A DNA stretch of 64,000 nucleotides from Lachnospiraceae bacterium (lineage in GTDB: Bacteria; Bacillota; Clostridia; Lachnospirales; Lachnospiraceae). A model generated the notes under the pieces. The model worked only from the letters and a program-made list of their open reading frames with translations. It was not told the origin of the DNA and did not search any database. Shown piece after piece: positions 33,819-42,560 of the stretch (its first letter is position 1; each line of letters starts with the position of its first letter). The stretch covers positions 230,171 through 294,170 of the forward strand of contig CABJBM010000004.1 of NCBI GenBank assembly GCA_902363835.1, read 5' to 3'. Position numbers and translations under genes: made by a program.

Positions 33819-35333
33819 ATGGGAAGATATGTCATTGCCTTAGATCAGGGCACGACAAGTTCCAGATGTATCCTGTTTGATGAACAGGGCAACATCTGCA
33901 GTGCAGCACAAAAGGAGTTTACTCAGATTTTTCCACAGCCGGGGTGGGTGGAGCATGACCCCATGGAAATCTGGTCTTCACAGCTTTCCGTGACCATGGA
34001 GGCCATGGGAAAGATCGGGGCACATTACAGCGATATTGCGGCCATCGGGATCACCAACCAGAGGGAAACCACGGTGGTCTGGGACAAAGAGACAGGGGAG
34101 CCGGTTTATCATGCCATTGTATGGCAGTGCCGCAGGACTGCAGGCAGGATCGAAAGGTTAAAGCATGACGGCCTGGAAGAGCTGATCATTGACAGGACCG
34201 GGCTCATCCCTGACGCTTATTTTTCAGGAAGCAAGATCGAATGGATTCTGGATCATGTCCAGGGGGCAAGAGAGCGGGCAGAGCGTGGGGAGCTGCTGTT
34301 CGGAACGGTTGACACCTGGCTGATCTGGAACCTGACCAAGGGCTGCATCCATGTGACTGATTACACCAATGCATCCAGGACCATGCTTTTTGATATACAT
34401 AAAAAATGCTGGGATGAAGAGATACTGGAATATTTCCGCATTCCCCGCACCATGCTGCCTGATGTAAAGCCATCAAGCTGTGTTTACGGCTATACTTCTT
34501 CAGATGTGATGGGAGGGAAAATTCCCATTGCAGGAGCGGCAGGAGACCAGCAGGCGGCTTTGTTCGGTCAGTGCTGCTTTGAGGCGGGAGAGATGAAGAA
34601 TACCTATGGAACCGGGTGTTTTCTTCTCATGAATACAGGAGAAAAGGCGGTGAAGTCAGAGCACGGGCTTTTAACTACCATAGCGGCCAGTGAACAGGAT
34701 AAGATTCAATATGCCCTGGAAGGAAGCGTCTTTGTGGCAGGCGCTGCCGTGCAGTGGCTCAGGGATGAGATGCGCATGGTCCGCTCCGCACCTCAGACAG
34801 AGGAATACTGCAATGCAGTGGAAGATACGGGGGGAGTCTATGTAGTTCCTGCTTTTGCAGGGCTGGGAGCCCCTTATTGGGATCAGTATGCAAGGGGAAC
34901 CATTGTGGGGGTGACAAGGGGAACCAGCAAGGAGCAGTTTATCCGGGCCACGGTGGAATCCATGGCTTACCAGGTGTATGATCTGATTGAGGCCATGGAA
35001 CAGGATTCCGGCATTCACTTAAAGGAGCTGAGAGTGGATGGAGGCGCATGTGCCAACAGCTTTCTGCTGCAGTTCCAGTCAGATGTGTTAGATGCCCGGA
35101 TCGTCAGGCCGGAATGCATAGAGACCACTGCCCTTGGCGCCGCGTATCTGGCAGGCCTAGCAGTGGGATACTGGAAGGACCGGGAAGAGATCAAGAAAAA
35201 CTGGAAGGCTTCCAGGGCGTTTGAGAGCCAGATGGAGCTGGAATACCGGAAGAAGCTGGTAAAGGGCTGGAAGAGGGCGGTAAAATGCGCGCTCTGCTGG
35301 TCTGAGAACGAAACGCAGGATGTGGAGGAGTAG
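33819..35333 (+). CDS. glpK: Glycerol kinase
   Basis: A 504-residue FGGY-family kinase making glycerol-3-phosphate from glycerol and ATP. Visible motifs: [15 protein letters not shown] at the N-terminus, [13 protein letters not shown] near residue 78, the glycerol-binding [18 protein letters not shown] near residue 163, [13 protein letters not shown] near residue 238, the phosphate loop NTYGTGCF and the C-terminal [14 protein letters not shown]. Length is normal. It is preceded by a leader that probably responds to GlpP, and followed four bases later by an MgtC-like gene. No glpF (facilitator) gene is adjacent. Confidence 0.96.
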   Translation: MGRYVIALDQGTTSSRCILFDEQGNICSAAQKEFTQIFPQPGWVEHDPMEIWSSQLSVTMEAMGKIGAHYSDIAAIGITNQRETTVVWDKETGEPVYHAIVWQCRRTAGRIERLKHDGLEELIIDRTGLIPDAYFSGSKIEWILDHVQGARERAERGELLFGTVDTWLIWNLTKGCIHVTDYTNASRTMLFDIHKKCWDEEILEYFRIPRTMLPDVKPSSCVYGYTSSDVMGGKIPIAGAAGDQQAALFGQCCFEAGEMKNTYGTGCFLLMNTGEKAVKSEHGLLTTIAASEQDKIQYALEGSVFVAGAAVQWLRDEMRMVRSAPQTEEYCNAVEDTGGVYVVPAFAGLGAPYWDQYARGTIVGVTRGTSKEQFIRATVESMAYQVYDLIEAMEQDSGIHLKELRVDGGACANSFLLQFQSDVLDARIVRPECIETTALGAAYLAGLAVGYWKDREEIKKNWKASRAFESQMELEYRKKLVKGWKRAVKCALCWSENETQDVEE

Positions 35334-35336
35334 GAT

Positions 35337-36029
35337 TTGGAGGGGACATATTTATTGTTTGGGGGAATTACCCTGTCATACGTTATGGTGCAGCTGGAAT
35401 ATATGCTGCGCATTATAACGGCCGGCCTTTTGGGTTTTTTGATCGGCAGTGAGAGAAAAAACCGGAATAAGTCGGCTGGGATCCGGACTCATGCCATTGT
35501 GGCTATCGGTTCATCCCTTATGATGGTGGTTTCTAAATACGGATTTCCGGACATTCCCAGCAGTGACGGGGCCAGGATTGCGGCCCAGGTAGTCAGCGGA
35601 GTGGGATTTTTAGGCGCAGGAGTTATTTTCGTCCGGAACAATCTGGTAAACGGATTAACAACGGCAGCCGGAATATGGGCTACTGCCGGAGTCGGTCTGG
35701 CTCTTGGGGCGGGCCAGTACATTGTGGGCATATTATCTGCGATTCTCATTATCGTCATGCAGATGCTGACCCACAGGATCAGTTATTTTGCTCAGGTGGC
35801 TTCCTATGGCTGCCTGCGGATGACCATAGCGCAGAAATCCGGAGCAGTCAAAAACATGGAAGAGTTTCTGGAAAAGGAAAAGGTAGAGATCTCTTCCGTG
35901 AAGATCAACAAGAATAAAAAGGATGAGATCAAGCTGGAATTTGAAGTCATTTACCCGCCGGGCTTTGACAAGGGGGCCTTGTTATCCAAGCTGGCGGAGG
36001 AAAATACGGTCATGGCAGTCAGCGAATAG
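35337..36029 (+). CDS. MgtC/SapB family membrane protein (TTG start)
   Basis: A 230-residue protein with about five N-terminal helices of the MgtC/SapB family, including GLLGFLIGSERKNRNKSAGIR near residue 30 and SGVGFLGAGVIF near residue 85, followed by a ~80-residue cytoplasmic ACT-like domain. The proposed start is a TTG four bases after the glpK stop, behind GGAGGAG within glpK; the next ATG (35388) has no ribosome binding site. MgtC proteins are linked to magnesium limitation and membrane potential, but the role in a glycerol operon is unknown. Cotranscription with glpK is likely. Confidence 0.85.
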   Translation: MEGTYLLFGGITLSYVMVQLEYMLRIITAGLLGFLIGSERKNRNKSAGIRTHAIVAIGSSLMMVVSKYGFPDIPSSDGARIAAQVVSGVGFLGAGVIFVRNNLVNGLTTAAGIWATAGVGLALGAGQYIVGILSAILIIVMQMLTHRISYFAQVASYGCLRMTIAQKSGAVKNMEEFLEKEKVEISSVKINKNKKDEIKLEFEVIYPPGFDKGALLSKLAEENTVMAVSE

Positions 36030-36049
36030 GAAGACCTGTCAGAAAGATC

Positions 36050-36168
36050 TTGACAATTCTGAAAGAATTGTGCTAGCATTAAGTCAATAGAATAAAAAAC
36101 CTTTGAGATGAAAGAGTAAGGGAATAATACGGAGTGATCCGTTTATTTTCCTTACTCTTTTTTATTTA
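36050..36168 (+). promoter_or_regulatory. Promoter and terminator-antiterminator leader of the G3P dehydrogenase genes
   Basis: TTGACA (36050-36055), an 18-base spacer and TAGCAT (36074-36079) precede CCTTTGAGATGAAAGAG (36100-36116), which matches the glpK leader motif at 14 of 17 bases. AAAGAGTAAGG (36111-36121) pairs perfectly with CCTTACTCTTT (36150-36160), and six Ts follow. The motif overlaps the left arm of the terminator, so binding of a protein such as GlpP could prevent terminator formation. Confidence 0.8.
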
Positions 36169-36214
36169 ATTATCACAAAGAAGGGTGACCATTACGGATA
36201 TGGAGGAGAAGAAC

Positions 36215-37651
36215 ATGAAGGAAATGAATTACGATGCAGCGATCATTGGCGGCGGCGTAATCGGCTGTGCAATTGCAAGAGAACTGGCCCGCTATGACTT
36301 AAGCATCTGTGTCATTGAAAAGGAGGAGGATGTCTGTTCCGGTACGTCAAAGTCCAACAGTGCCATTGTCCACGCAGGACACGATGCGGTGCCCGGGTCT
36401 TTAAAGGCCAGATTCAATGTAGAAGGCAACCGTATGATGGGAGAGCTTTCAGAGGAACTGGATTTCTCATTGATCCGAAACGGCTCTCTGGTGCTTTGTT
36501 TTTCAGAGGAAGATATGCCTGCTCTTAAAGAGCTTTATGAGAAAGGGGTAAAAAATGGAGTCCCCGGCTTATCCATCCTTTCCGGTGATGAGGTGAGGGT
36601 CATGGAGCCCAATGTGGCAGAGACGGCTGTGGCTGCGCTGTATGCTCCTACCGGCGGGATCGTCTGCCCCTTTGGCTTAACCATTGCACTGGCAGAGAAC
36701 GCCTGTGACAATGGGGTGGAGTTCTTATTGAATACCCAGGTAGAAGAAATTGAAAAAACGGAAAAAGGTTATGACTTAAAAACCGGGGATGGGGTCATCC
36801 ATACTGCCTATGTGATCAATGCAGCAGGAGTCTATGCCGATGTGTTCCATAACATGGTGAGCGAAGAGAAGATCCACATTACGGCAAGAAAGGGAGATTA
36901 CTGCCTGCTGGATAAGGAGGCAGGAACTCATGTGTCTCATACCATTTTCCAGCTTCCGGGCAAAATGGGAAAGGGAGTGCTGGTAACCCCTACGGTCCAT
37001 GGCAATCTGCTGGCCGGGCCAACGGCAACTGATGTGGAGGATAAGGAAGGTGTCAGGACAACTGCAAAAGAGCTGTCAGATATTATGGAAAAGGCTGCCT
37101 GGGGAGTAAAAAACGTGCCCTTCCGCCAGACCATCACCTCCTTTTCAGGCCTTCGCGCCCATGAGGCTGGGGATGACTTTATCCTGGGAGAGGTTTCCGG
37201 CGCTGCAGGCTTCTTTGATGCGGCAGGCATAGAATCACCGGGCCTTACAAGCGCTCCTGCTATTGGGGTTTACATAGCGGATCTGGTAGCCAAAAAGGCA
37301 GGTGCCTCCAAAAAGGAGAATTTTAACGGGACCCGGAAGGGAATCCTGGATCCGCAGAAGCTGTCTTTTGAGGAACGGGCGGAGCTGATTAAAAAGAATC
37401 CCCGGTACGGCACCATTATCTGCCGCTGTGAAGGAGTCAGTGAGGGGGAGATTGTGGATGCCATTACCCGGACCCTGGGAGCGGTTTCCTTAGACGGGAT
37501 CAAGCGCCGTGTACGGGCTGGCATGGGAAGATGCCAGGCTGGTTTCTGCGCCCCGAGAACCATGGAGATCCTGGCAAGGGAAACCGGCAGGACCATGGAG
37601 GATATCTGCAAGAACAGGCCCGGCTCCAACATAGTGACCGGTCATAAATAA
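36215..37651 (+). CDS. FAD-dependent glycerol-3-phosphate dehydrogenase-like protein (GlpA type)
   Basis: A 478-residue flavoprotein. The FAD-binding motif IIGGGVIGCAIAREL is at the N-terminus and FSGLRAHEAGDDFILGE near residue 310 belongs to the DAO fold. The last ~90 residues are a BFD-like [2Fe-2S] domain with CRCEGVSEGEI and GMGRCQAGFC, as in GlpA of anaerobic dehydrogenases. It oxidises glycerol-3-phosphate to dihydroxyacetone phosphate. The start at 36215 follows TGGAGGAGAAGAAC. It leads a three-gene operon with a second flavoprotein and a DUF1667 protein, a common Firmicutes replacement for GlpABC. L-2-hydroxyglutarate oxidase-like annotations are likely for close relatives. Confidence 0.88.
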   Translation: MKEMNYDAAIIGGGVIGCAIARELARYDLSICVIEKEEDVCSGTSKSNSAIVHAGHDAVPGSLKARFNVEGNRMMGELSEELDFSLIRNGSLVLCFSEEDMPALKELYEKGVKNGVPGLSILSGDEVRVMEPNVAETAVAALYAPTGGIVCPFGLTIALAENACDNGVEFLLNTQVEEIEKTEKGYDLKTGDGVIHTAYVINAAGVYADVFHNMVSEEKIHITARKGDYCLLDKEAGTHVSHTIFQLPGKMGKGVLVTPTVHGNLLAGPTATDVEDKEGVRTTAKELSDIMEKAAWGVKNVPFRQTITSFSGLRAHEAGDDFILGEVSGAAGFFDAAGIESPGLTSAPAIGVYIADLVAKKAGASKKENFNGTRKGILDPQKLSFEERAELIKKNPRYGTIICRCEGVSEGEIVDAITRTLGAVSLDGIKRRVRAGMGRCQAGFCAPRTMEILARETGRTMEDICKNRPGSNIVTGHK

Positions 37652-37664
37652 GGAGGACAGCGAC

Positions 37665-38930
37665 ATGACAGAACATGATATAGTGATAATCGGAGGCGGT
37701 CCGGCCGGTCTTGCTGCGGCAGTAGCGGCAAAAAAGGCGGGAATTACGGATATAATGATCCTGGAAAGGGAATCATGCCTTGGAGGCATTTTAAACCAGT
37801 GCATTCATAACGGTTTTGGCCTTCATACCTTTAAGGAAGAACTGACAGGCCCGGAATATGCGGCCTGTTACATAGAGATGGCAGAGGCGGAAAGCATACC
37901 GTATAAATTAAATACCATGGTCCTTTCCATTAATGAGGACAAGGAAGTGACAGTTATCAACAGGGAGGATGGTCTGTCAATCATAAAGGCCAAGGCCATT
38001 ATTCTGGCAATGGGATGCAGGGAACGTCCCAGAGGCGCCCTTAACATACCCGGCTTTCGCCCGGCAGGAATTTATTCTGCAGGAACCGCCCAGAGGCTGA
38101 TGAATATTGAAGGCTTCAGTGTGGGAAAAGAAGTGGTGATCTTAGGCTCCGGAGATATTGGTCTCATTATGGCAAGGCGTATGACCTTAGAAGGGGCCAA
38201 GGTAAAGGTGGTGGCAGAGCTTATGCCCTATTCCGGCGGCTTAAAGAGGAATATTGTCCAGTGCCTGGATGACTATGGAATACCCTTAAAGCTCAGCCAT
38301 ACGGTAATAGATATCGAAGGAAAGGAACGGGTGACAGGAGTTACCCTTGCAAAGGTCGATGAAAACCGAAAGCCCATTCCAGGCACTGAGGAATATTACA
38401 GCTGTGATACCCTTCTTCTTTCCGTAGGCCTGATTCCGGAAAATGAGCTTTCCAGGGGAGCAGGAGTCCGGATGAACCAGGTGACTTCAGGCCCTGTAGT
38501 AGGTGACCGGCTGGAAACCAGCACCTTGGGCATCTTTGCCTGCGGAAATGTGCTTCATGTCCATGATCTGGTGGATTATGTATCTGAGGAAGCTGCTCTG
38601 GCAGGGGCAAGCGCTGCCGCTTACGTAAAGGCGGACATGGAAAAAGAAGCGGCTCATACCGTGGAGCTGACGGCTGAAAACGGGGTCCGCTATACAGTCC
38701 CCCAGACCATTGACGTGGAAAATATGAAGGATAAGGTCACGGTCCGTTTCCGTGTGGCTGATGTATACAAGGACCGCTTCATCAGTGTTTACTATGACGA
38801 TGTAAGGGTTTCCCACAAAAAGAAAAAGATTCTGGCTCCCGGTGAGATGGAGCAGGTTGTGCTGAAAAAAGACAGCTTTAAGGAGTATCCGGAACTAAAG
38901 AGAATTGTTGTCTGTACGGAGGTGGAATGA
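37665..38930 (+). CDS. NAD(P)/FAD-dependent oxidoreductase partner of the G3P dehydrogenase
   Basis: A 421-residue flavoprotein with a two-dinucleotide-binding-domain layout: FAD motif IIGGGPAGLAAAVAAKKAG at residue ~6, the region GCRERPRGALNIPG near residue 118, second nucleotide-binding motif VILGSGDIGLIMARR near residue 157, and the C-terminal FAD contact GIFACGNVLHVHDLVDYV near residue 285. It follows the GlpA-like gene by 13 bases. It likely passes electrons from glycerol-3-phosphate oxidation to NAD or another carrier. CxxxxxxxC in CLGGILNQC could be redox-active. Confidence 0.87.
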   Translation: MTEHDIVIIGGGPAGLAAAVAAKKAGITDIMILERESCLGGILNQCIHNGFGLHTFKEELTGPEYAACYIEMAEAESIPYKLNTMVLSINEDKEVTVINREDGLSIIKAKAIILAMGCRERPRGALNIPGFRPAGIYSAGTAQRLMNIEGFSVGKEVVILGSGDIGLIMARRMTLEGAKVKVVAELMPYSGGLKRNIVQCLDDYGIPLKLSHTVIDIEGKERVTGVTLAKVDENRKPIPGTEEYYSCDTLLLSVGLIPENELSRGAGVRMNQVTSGPVVGDRLETSTLGIFACGNVLHVHDLVDYVSEEAALAGASAAAYVKADMEKEAAHTVELTAENGVRYTVPQTIDVENMKDKVTVRFRVADVYKDRFISVYYDDVRVSHKKKKILAPGEMEQVVLKKDSFKEYPELKRIVVCTEVE

Positions 38931-38931
38931 T

Positions 38932-39294
38932 ATGGAGGTAAGAGAACTGATCTGCATCCGCTGCCCTTTGGGCTGCCCGCTGACGGTGCGGATAGAAGGG
39001 GACCAGGTAGAGGTGACAGGGAATTCCTGCAGCCGCGGAGAGGAATACGGCAGAAAAGAGGTTTTAAGCCCTACCAGAGTGGTGACCTCTTCGGTCCGCA
39101 TCCTGGACGGTGCCCTGGCAATGGTACCGGTAAAGACAAAGCAGGATATTCCAAAAGAAAAGATTTTTGACTGTATGGAGGAGATCCGGAAAGCAGTTGT
39201 TTCTGCACCTGTTTCCATTGGAGATGTGATAATCCCTGACTGTGCCGGAACCGGCGTTTCCATCGTTGCTACAAGGAGTGTTGAAAAAAATTAA
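38932..39294 (+). CDS. DUF1667 protein (small Cys-motif partner)
   Basis: A 120-residue protein opening with MEVRELICIRCPLGCPL, a CxxCxxxC motif, plus a further Cys in GNSCSRGEEYG, suggesting a small iron-sulfur or metal site. DUF1667 proteins regularly follow this pair of flavoproteins. It occupies the place of GlpC. The start, one base after the previous stop, is set by GGAGGTGGAA within the upstream gene. Electron transfer is a reasonable inference, not shown by sequence. Confidence 0.88.
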   Translation: MEVRELICIRCPLGCPLTVRIEGDQVEVTGNSCSRGEEYGRKEVLSPTRVVTSSVRILDGALAMVPVKTKQDIPKEKIFDCMEEIRKAVVSAPVSIGDVIIPDCAGTGVSIVATRSVEKN

Positions 39295-39486
39295 AATAAT
39301 TTGCGGATAACAGCCTCGTAATTGCCGCAAGCTGTCGGATCCCTTTTGGCAGCCTGCAGATTCACGAGGTTGTTTTGTATAAAAACAAAGGGAACTTGTG
39401 GTAAATTTGTCCAGGAAATGATATACTGAAAAGAGAATTTTGAGAAAGTGTCAAATATCCTGCTGTAAGCGCCGGTATTTGATCCT

Positions 39487-39550
39487 CGCGTATTCACCAG
39501 ATGCAGGAATGCAGCCATTCCTGTGCCTGGCCCGTTGCGTACAGAAATAA
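39487..39550 (+). repeat. Dispersed intergenic stem-loop repeat, copy D (upstream of glpQ)
   Basis: CCAG (39497-39500) pairs with CTGG (39527-39530), and inside them CAGGAATG pairs with CATTCCTG. CGTTGC and ACAGAAATAAA follow, ending 17 bases before the glpQ start, as in copy A relative to pyrC. Upstream TATTTGATCC also matches copy A. Confidence 0.75.
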
Positions 39551-39567
39551 AAGAAAGAGAGGTTGAC

Positions 39568-40299
39568 ATGAAGGTATTCGCACACAGAGGTTACAGCGGA
39601 AGGTATCCGGAAAATACCATGCTGGCGTTTCGGAAGGCGGCAGAGACAGGCTGTGACGGAATCGAACTGGATGTACAGCTTACAAAAGATGGAACGGTGG
39701 TGGTGATCCACGATGAAAGCATTGACAGGACCACGGATGGAACCGGACTCATAAAGGATCTCACTTATGAGGAACTGAAAAAGTACAATGCAGATGCTGT
39801 TTGTGGAGGGATCCACGGATTTGAGCCTGTTCCGTCTTTTGAGGAATATTGTAAATGGGCAAAAAATCAGGAACTTATTACTAATATTGAGATCAAGACA
39901 GGCGTATATTATTATGAGGGCCTGGAAGAAAAGACCCTGGAGCTTGTGCGAAAATACGGGCTTGAGGAAAAGGTCATCTTTTCTTCCTTTAACCATACTT
40001 CCATCATCCGATTAAAGGAGTTGGCTCCCGGGATCCAATGCGGAGCGCTCTTAGACCATCCGGGTCTTGGAAATGCAGGATATTATTGTGACCGGTATCA
40101 TTTTGAATGTTACCACCCCGGGGTAAAGGGACTGACAAAAGAGGCTGTGGATAACTGCAGGGAATACGGAATCCAGGTGAATGTGTGGACGGTTAATGAC
40201 ATGTCCGCTCTGGAGCAGGTCTATGAATGGGGCTGCGACGGGGTCATCAGCAACTTTCCGGAAGTCTGTAAGCGGTGGACACAGGGCAAAGAACTGTAG
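39568..40299 (+). CDS. glpQ: Glycerophosphodiester phosphodiesterase
   Basis: A 243-residue cytoplasmic enzyme of the GDPD family. It begins KVFAHRGYSGRYPENTMLAF with the catalytic His and Arg, has metal ligands in GIELDVQLTKDG near residue 35, and a second catalytic His in VVIHDESIDRTTDG. It hydrolyses glycerophosphodiesters to glycerol-3-phosphate and an alcohol. No signal peptide is present, so it should act on imported or internal substrates. The start follows AAGAGAGGTTGAC. It supplies substrate to the dehydrogenase encoded upstream. Confidence 0.94.
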   Translation: MKVFAHRGYSGRYPENTMLAFRKAAETGCDGIELDVQLTKDGTVVVIHDESIDRTTDGTGLIKDLTYEELKKYNADAVCGGIHGFEPVPSFEEYCKWAKNQELITNIEIKTGVYYYEGLEEKTLELVRKYGLEEKVIFSSFNHTSIIRLKELAPGIQCGALLDHPGLGNAGYYCDRYHFECYHPGVKGLTKEAVDNCREYGIQVNVWTVNDMSALEQVYEWGCDGVISNFPEVCKRWTQGKEL

Positions 40300-40304
40300 A
40301 AAAT

Positions 40305-40356
40305 AGATAGCAGGGGTGAGGCGTCTGGTTCCCAGAGACCGCAGCTCCTGCTATCT
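40305..40356 (+). terminator. Hairpin after glpQ
   Basis: AGATAGCAGG (40305-40314) pairs with CCTGCTATCT (40347-40356), with an inner GTCTGG/CCAGAGAC helix. There is no T-run, so it may be a processing or stabilising structure. Confidence 0.5.
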
Positions 40357-40425
40357 TGTATGAAAAAAAGAACGTTAAAATTAGCTTTACTTTCCAGGGA
40401 AAAGCCAGAAAGGGCAAAAATTGCC

Positions 40426-40454
40426 TTGACGGTGGGAGAAAGGATTGATAAAGT
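40426..40454 (+). promoter_or_regulatory. Promoter of glpP
   Basis: TTGACG (40426-40431), a 17-base spacer and TAAAGT (40449-40454), about 40 bases before the glpP start. Confidence 0.5.
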
Positions 40455-40493
40455 AGAACGAGATCCATATTTTGTGGGTGTGGAGGAATATTG

Positions 40494-41054
40494 ATGAAAG
40501 CGATTGAACTAGTGGAGGCATCTCCGGTGATTGCGGCGGTTAAGGACGATAATGGATTAAAGAGATGCTTTGAATCAGAATGCCAGGTAGTGTTTATTTT
40601 ATATGGAAATATCTGCAATATCAGCAGCATTGTGAAGCAGATAAAAGACCATGGGAAATATGCCATCGTTCATGCGGATTTGGCACAGGGATTAAGCTCC
40701 AGGGAGATCGCTGTAGATTTTATTAAGCAGAATACTTATGCCGATGGGATCATCAGCACAAAGCCTCTTCTTGTAAAGCGGGCGGTTGAGCTGGGGTTGG
40801 TTGGAGTGCAGAGAACCTTTATTATTGACTCCCTTGCCATGAGTACGACAAAAAAGCAAATTGATACCTTTCATCCGGATCTGGTTGAGATCATGCCGGG
40901 GGTGATGCCAAAGGTTTTGAAAGAGATTCGGGCTTATACGGATATTCCTATTATTGCAGGCGGACTGATATCTGACAAAAAGGATATTATGGCAGCTTTT
41001 AGTGCTGGTGCTGATGCAATCTCCACCACAAAGGAAGAGCTATGGTTCATGTAA
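40494..41054 (+). CDS. glpP: Glycerol-3-phosphate-responsive antiterminator GlpP
   Basis: A 186-residue (beta/alpha)8-like protein of the GlpP family. Hallmarks are IVHADLAQGLSSREIAVDF near residue 60, ADGIISTKPLLVKRA near residue 83, VEIMPGVMPKVLKEI near residue 130 and PIIAGGLISDKKDI near residue 147, the phosphate-binding end. In Bacillus subtilis GlpP binds glycerol-3-phosphate and lets polymerase read through leader terminators ahead of glp genes. Two such leaders occur in this window, before glpK and before the dehydrogenase genes. TGGAGGAATATT precedes the ATG. Confidence 0.93.
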   Translation: MKAIELVEASPVIAAVKDDNGLKRCFESECQVVFILYGNICNISSIVKQIKDHGKYAIVHADLAQGLSSREIAVDFIKQNTYADGIISTKPLLVKRAVELGLVGVQRTFIIDSLAMSTTKKQIDTFHPDLVEIMPGVMPKVLKEIRAYTDIPIIAGGLISDKKDIMAAFSAGADAISTTKEELWFM

Positions 41055-41066
41055 AAGGAGGATGTT

Positions 41067-41966
41067 ATGAAATTAGTTACATACGAGGTTGACCGGAGAA
41101 AAGATATCGGGGTAGTGAGTAAGGACGAGATGTGGGTCTTTCCTCTCAGGGCATTTGGTATGGAGTATAAGGAGATGCTGGAGGTTATCAAGGGGCTTAG
41201 CCAGTCTGAGCTTGACTTACTGGAACATGCTTCCGGCCTGGATCCTTATAAGAACAACGTCGTTGGAGCTGCTATGATGAAAGAGGTCAGGCTTTTGGCG
41301 CCCATACGGACACCAGAGCAGGATATCATCTGTCTGGGGCTTAATTACATGGAACATGCCGAGGAGTCTGCCCGCTTTAAAAAAGAGGATTTTGACGGGA
41401 AACGCCCCAATGCCGTTTATTTTTCCAAGAGAGTAAACGAAGCGGTGAATCCATATGGAGAAATTTTAAGCCACAGTGATATGGTGGACAGCCTGGATTA
41501 TGAGGCGGAGCTGGGAGTTATCATTGGAAAAGATGCAAAGAATGTGGCCCCGGAACAGGTAAAGGATTATATTTTCGGTTACACCATCATCAATGACGTC
41601 AGCGCCCGCAATGTTCAGAATGCCCATAAGCAGTGGTATTTTGGAAAGAGCCTTGACGGGTTTACCCCTATGGGCCCCTGTATTTTAACTGCTGATTCCA
41701 TTTCCTATCCGCCGGAGCTTGGCATCCAGTCAAAGGTAAACGGAGAGCTGAGGCAGGACAGCAATACCCGTCTTATGATATTTAACATTGACCATATTGT
41801 CAGCGAGCTGTCCAGAGGGATGACCCTTAAGGCAGGGACCATTATTTCCACTGGAACTCCTAAGGGGGTTGGGATGGGATTTGAACCGCCGAAGTTTTTG
41901 GTTGCAGGAGATGAAGTGGAATGCCTGATCGAGGGAGTTGGGACCATTAAGAATAAGGTTGTGTAA
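41067..41966 (+). CDS. Fumarylacetoacetate hydrolase family protein
   Basis: A 299-residue protein with the FAH C-terminal domain from about residue 88: CLGLNYMEHAEES, metal ligand region DYEAELGVIIGKDAKN near residue 140, GYTIINDVSARN near residue 172, and TIISTGTPKGVGMG near residue 252. Family members hydrolyse or isomerise 2-keto acids such as acylpyruvates, or 2-hydroxyhepta-2,4-diene-1,7-dioate; the substrate is not fixed by sequence. It begins 12 bases after glpP behind AAAGGAGGATGTT, so it is probably cotranscribed, although no link to glycerol metabolism is obvious. Confidence 0.9.
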   Translation: MKLVTYEVDRRKDIGVVSKDEMWVFPLRAFGMEYKEMLEVIKGLSQSELDLLEHASGLDPYKNNVVGAAMMKEVRLLAPIRTPEQDIICLGLNYMEHAEESARFKKEDFDGKRPNAVYFSKRVNEAVNPYGEILSHSDMVDSLDYEAELGVIIGKDAKNVAPEQVKDYIFGYTIINDVSARNVQNAHKQWYFGKSLDGFTPMGPCILTADSISYPPELGIQSKVNGELRQDSNTRLMIFNIDHIVSELSRGMTLKAGTIISTGTPKGVGMGFEPPKFLVAGDEVECLIEGVGTIKNKVV

Positions 41967-41986
41967 GACTATATCGTTGCTTTTAC

Positions 41987-42044
41987 AAAGGGACTTTTGC
42001 AAAATAGCTGAATGGCTATGGAGCAAAGGTCCCTTTATTTTTGT
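41987..42044 (+). terminator. Terminator after the glpP operon
   Basis: AAAGGGACTTTTGC (41987-42000) pairs with GCAAAGGTCCCTTT (42023-42036), followed by ATTTTTGTT. Confidence 0.85.
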
Positions 42045-42560
42045 TCAAAGCTTAAATATGCGCCCAGTTTGTCGAGAACTTAACAATCTTTAAGGTGTAT
42101 ATGCTGTATTGTTGACTATTGTGGTAACTTGACCAGGAAAGGCAGCAAAGGCTGTAAACCCCGTCAAGGGGAAGCCGCCTCTGTCGATGCTTCGCCCTCT
42201 TGCCCCAGCTTCTGCCCTGTTATTATATCAAAGGCATATGGTATTAGGGATTATATATATTTCACATTAAAATGTGATATATGTTCAGAATATTAGACAG
42301 TTTGCCAGAATTTTGGATTGTTTGGCAAGAAGTGAGAGAATATAATAATCTTACAAACTATCTGACGGAGGAAGAAACGATTAGTCTGTGCACATGTGTC
42401 ACAGACGGAACTGTTCCCGGAGGAAGGGAATCTGGTAAATTGATTTGTATGTAGTGCTGGAACCTGCAGGCTGGGGCGTGTCTGGAAGTTTATCCCCGCC
42501 ATCCACCCTGCCGTTCCGGAGACATAGACAAAACAGTACAACTAAAGGAGGATAAGGGAA
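42045..42560. other. Long intergenic region and leader upstream of the AfuA-like gene
   Basis: More than 500 bases without a gene. GC-rich sequence at 42140-42225 looks unlike its AT-rich surroundings and could be a remnant. TCACAT/ATGTGA (near 42261-42276) is a small palindrome. A promoter is at 42318-42346. The ~200-base leader then contains a GTCTGTG/CACAGAC hairpin (near 42390-42413) and ends with AAAGGAGGATAAGGGAA before the gene. Confidence 0.5.
42318..42346 (+). promoter_or_regulatory. Candidate promoter of the AfuABC-like operon
   Basis: TTGTTT (42318-42323), a 17-base spacer and TATAAT (42341-42346). TTGCCA (42302-42307) and TGGCAA (42323-42328) form an inverted repeat across the -35 box, a possible operator for the adjacent YesN-like regulator. 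Confidence 0.5.

Noticed and set aside
42140..42225. GC-rich stretch as an insertion sequence remnant
   Set aside because: No terminal repeats, no transposase fragment in any frame; composition alone is not enough.
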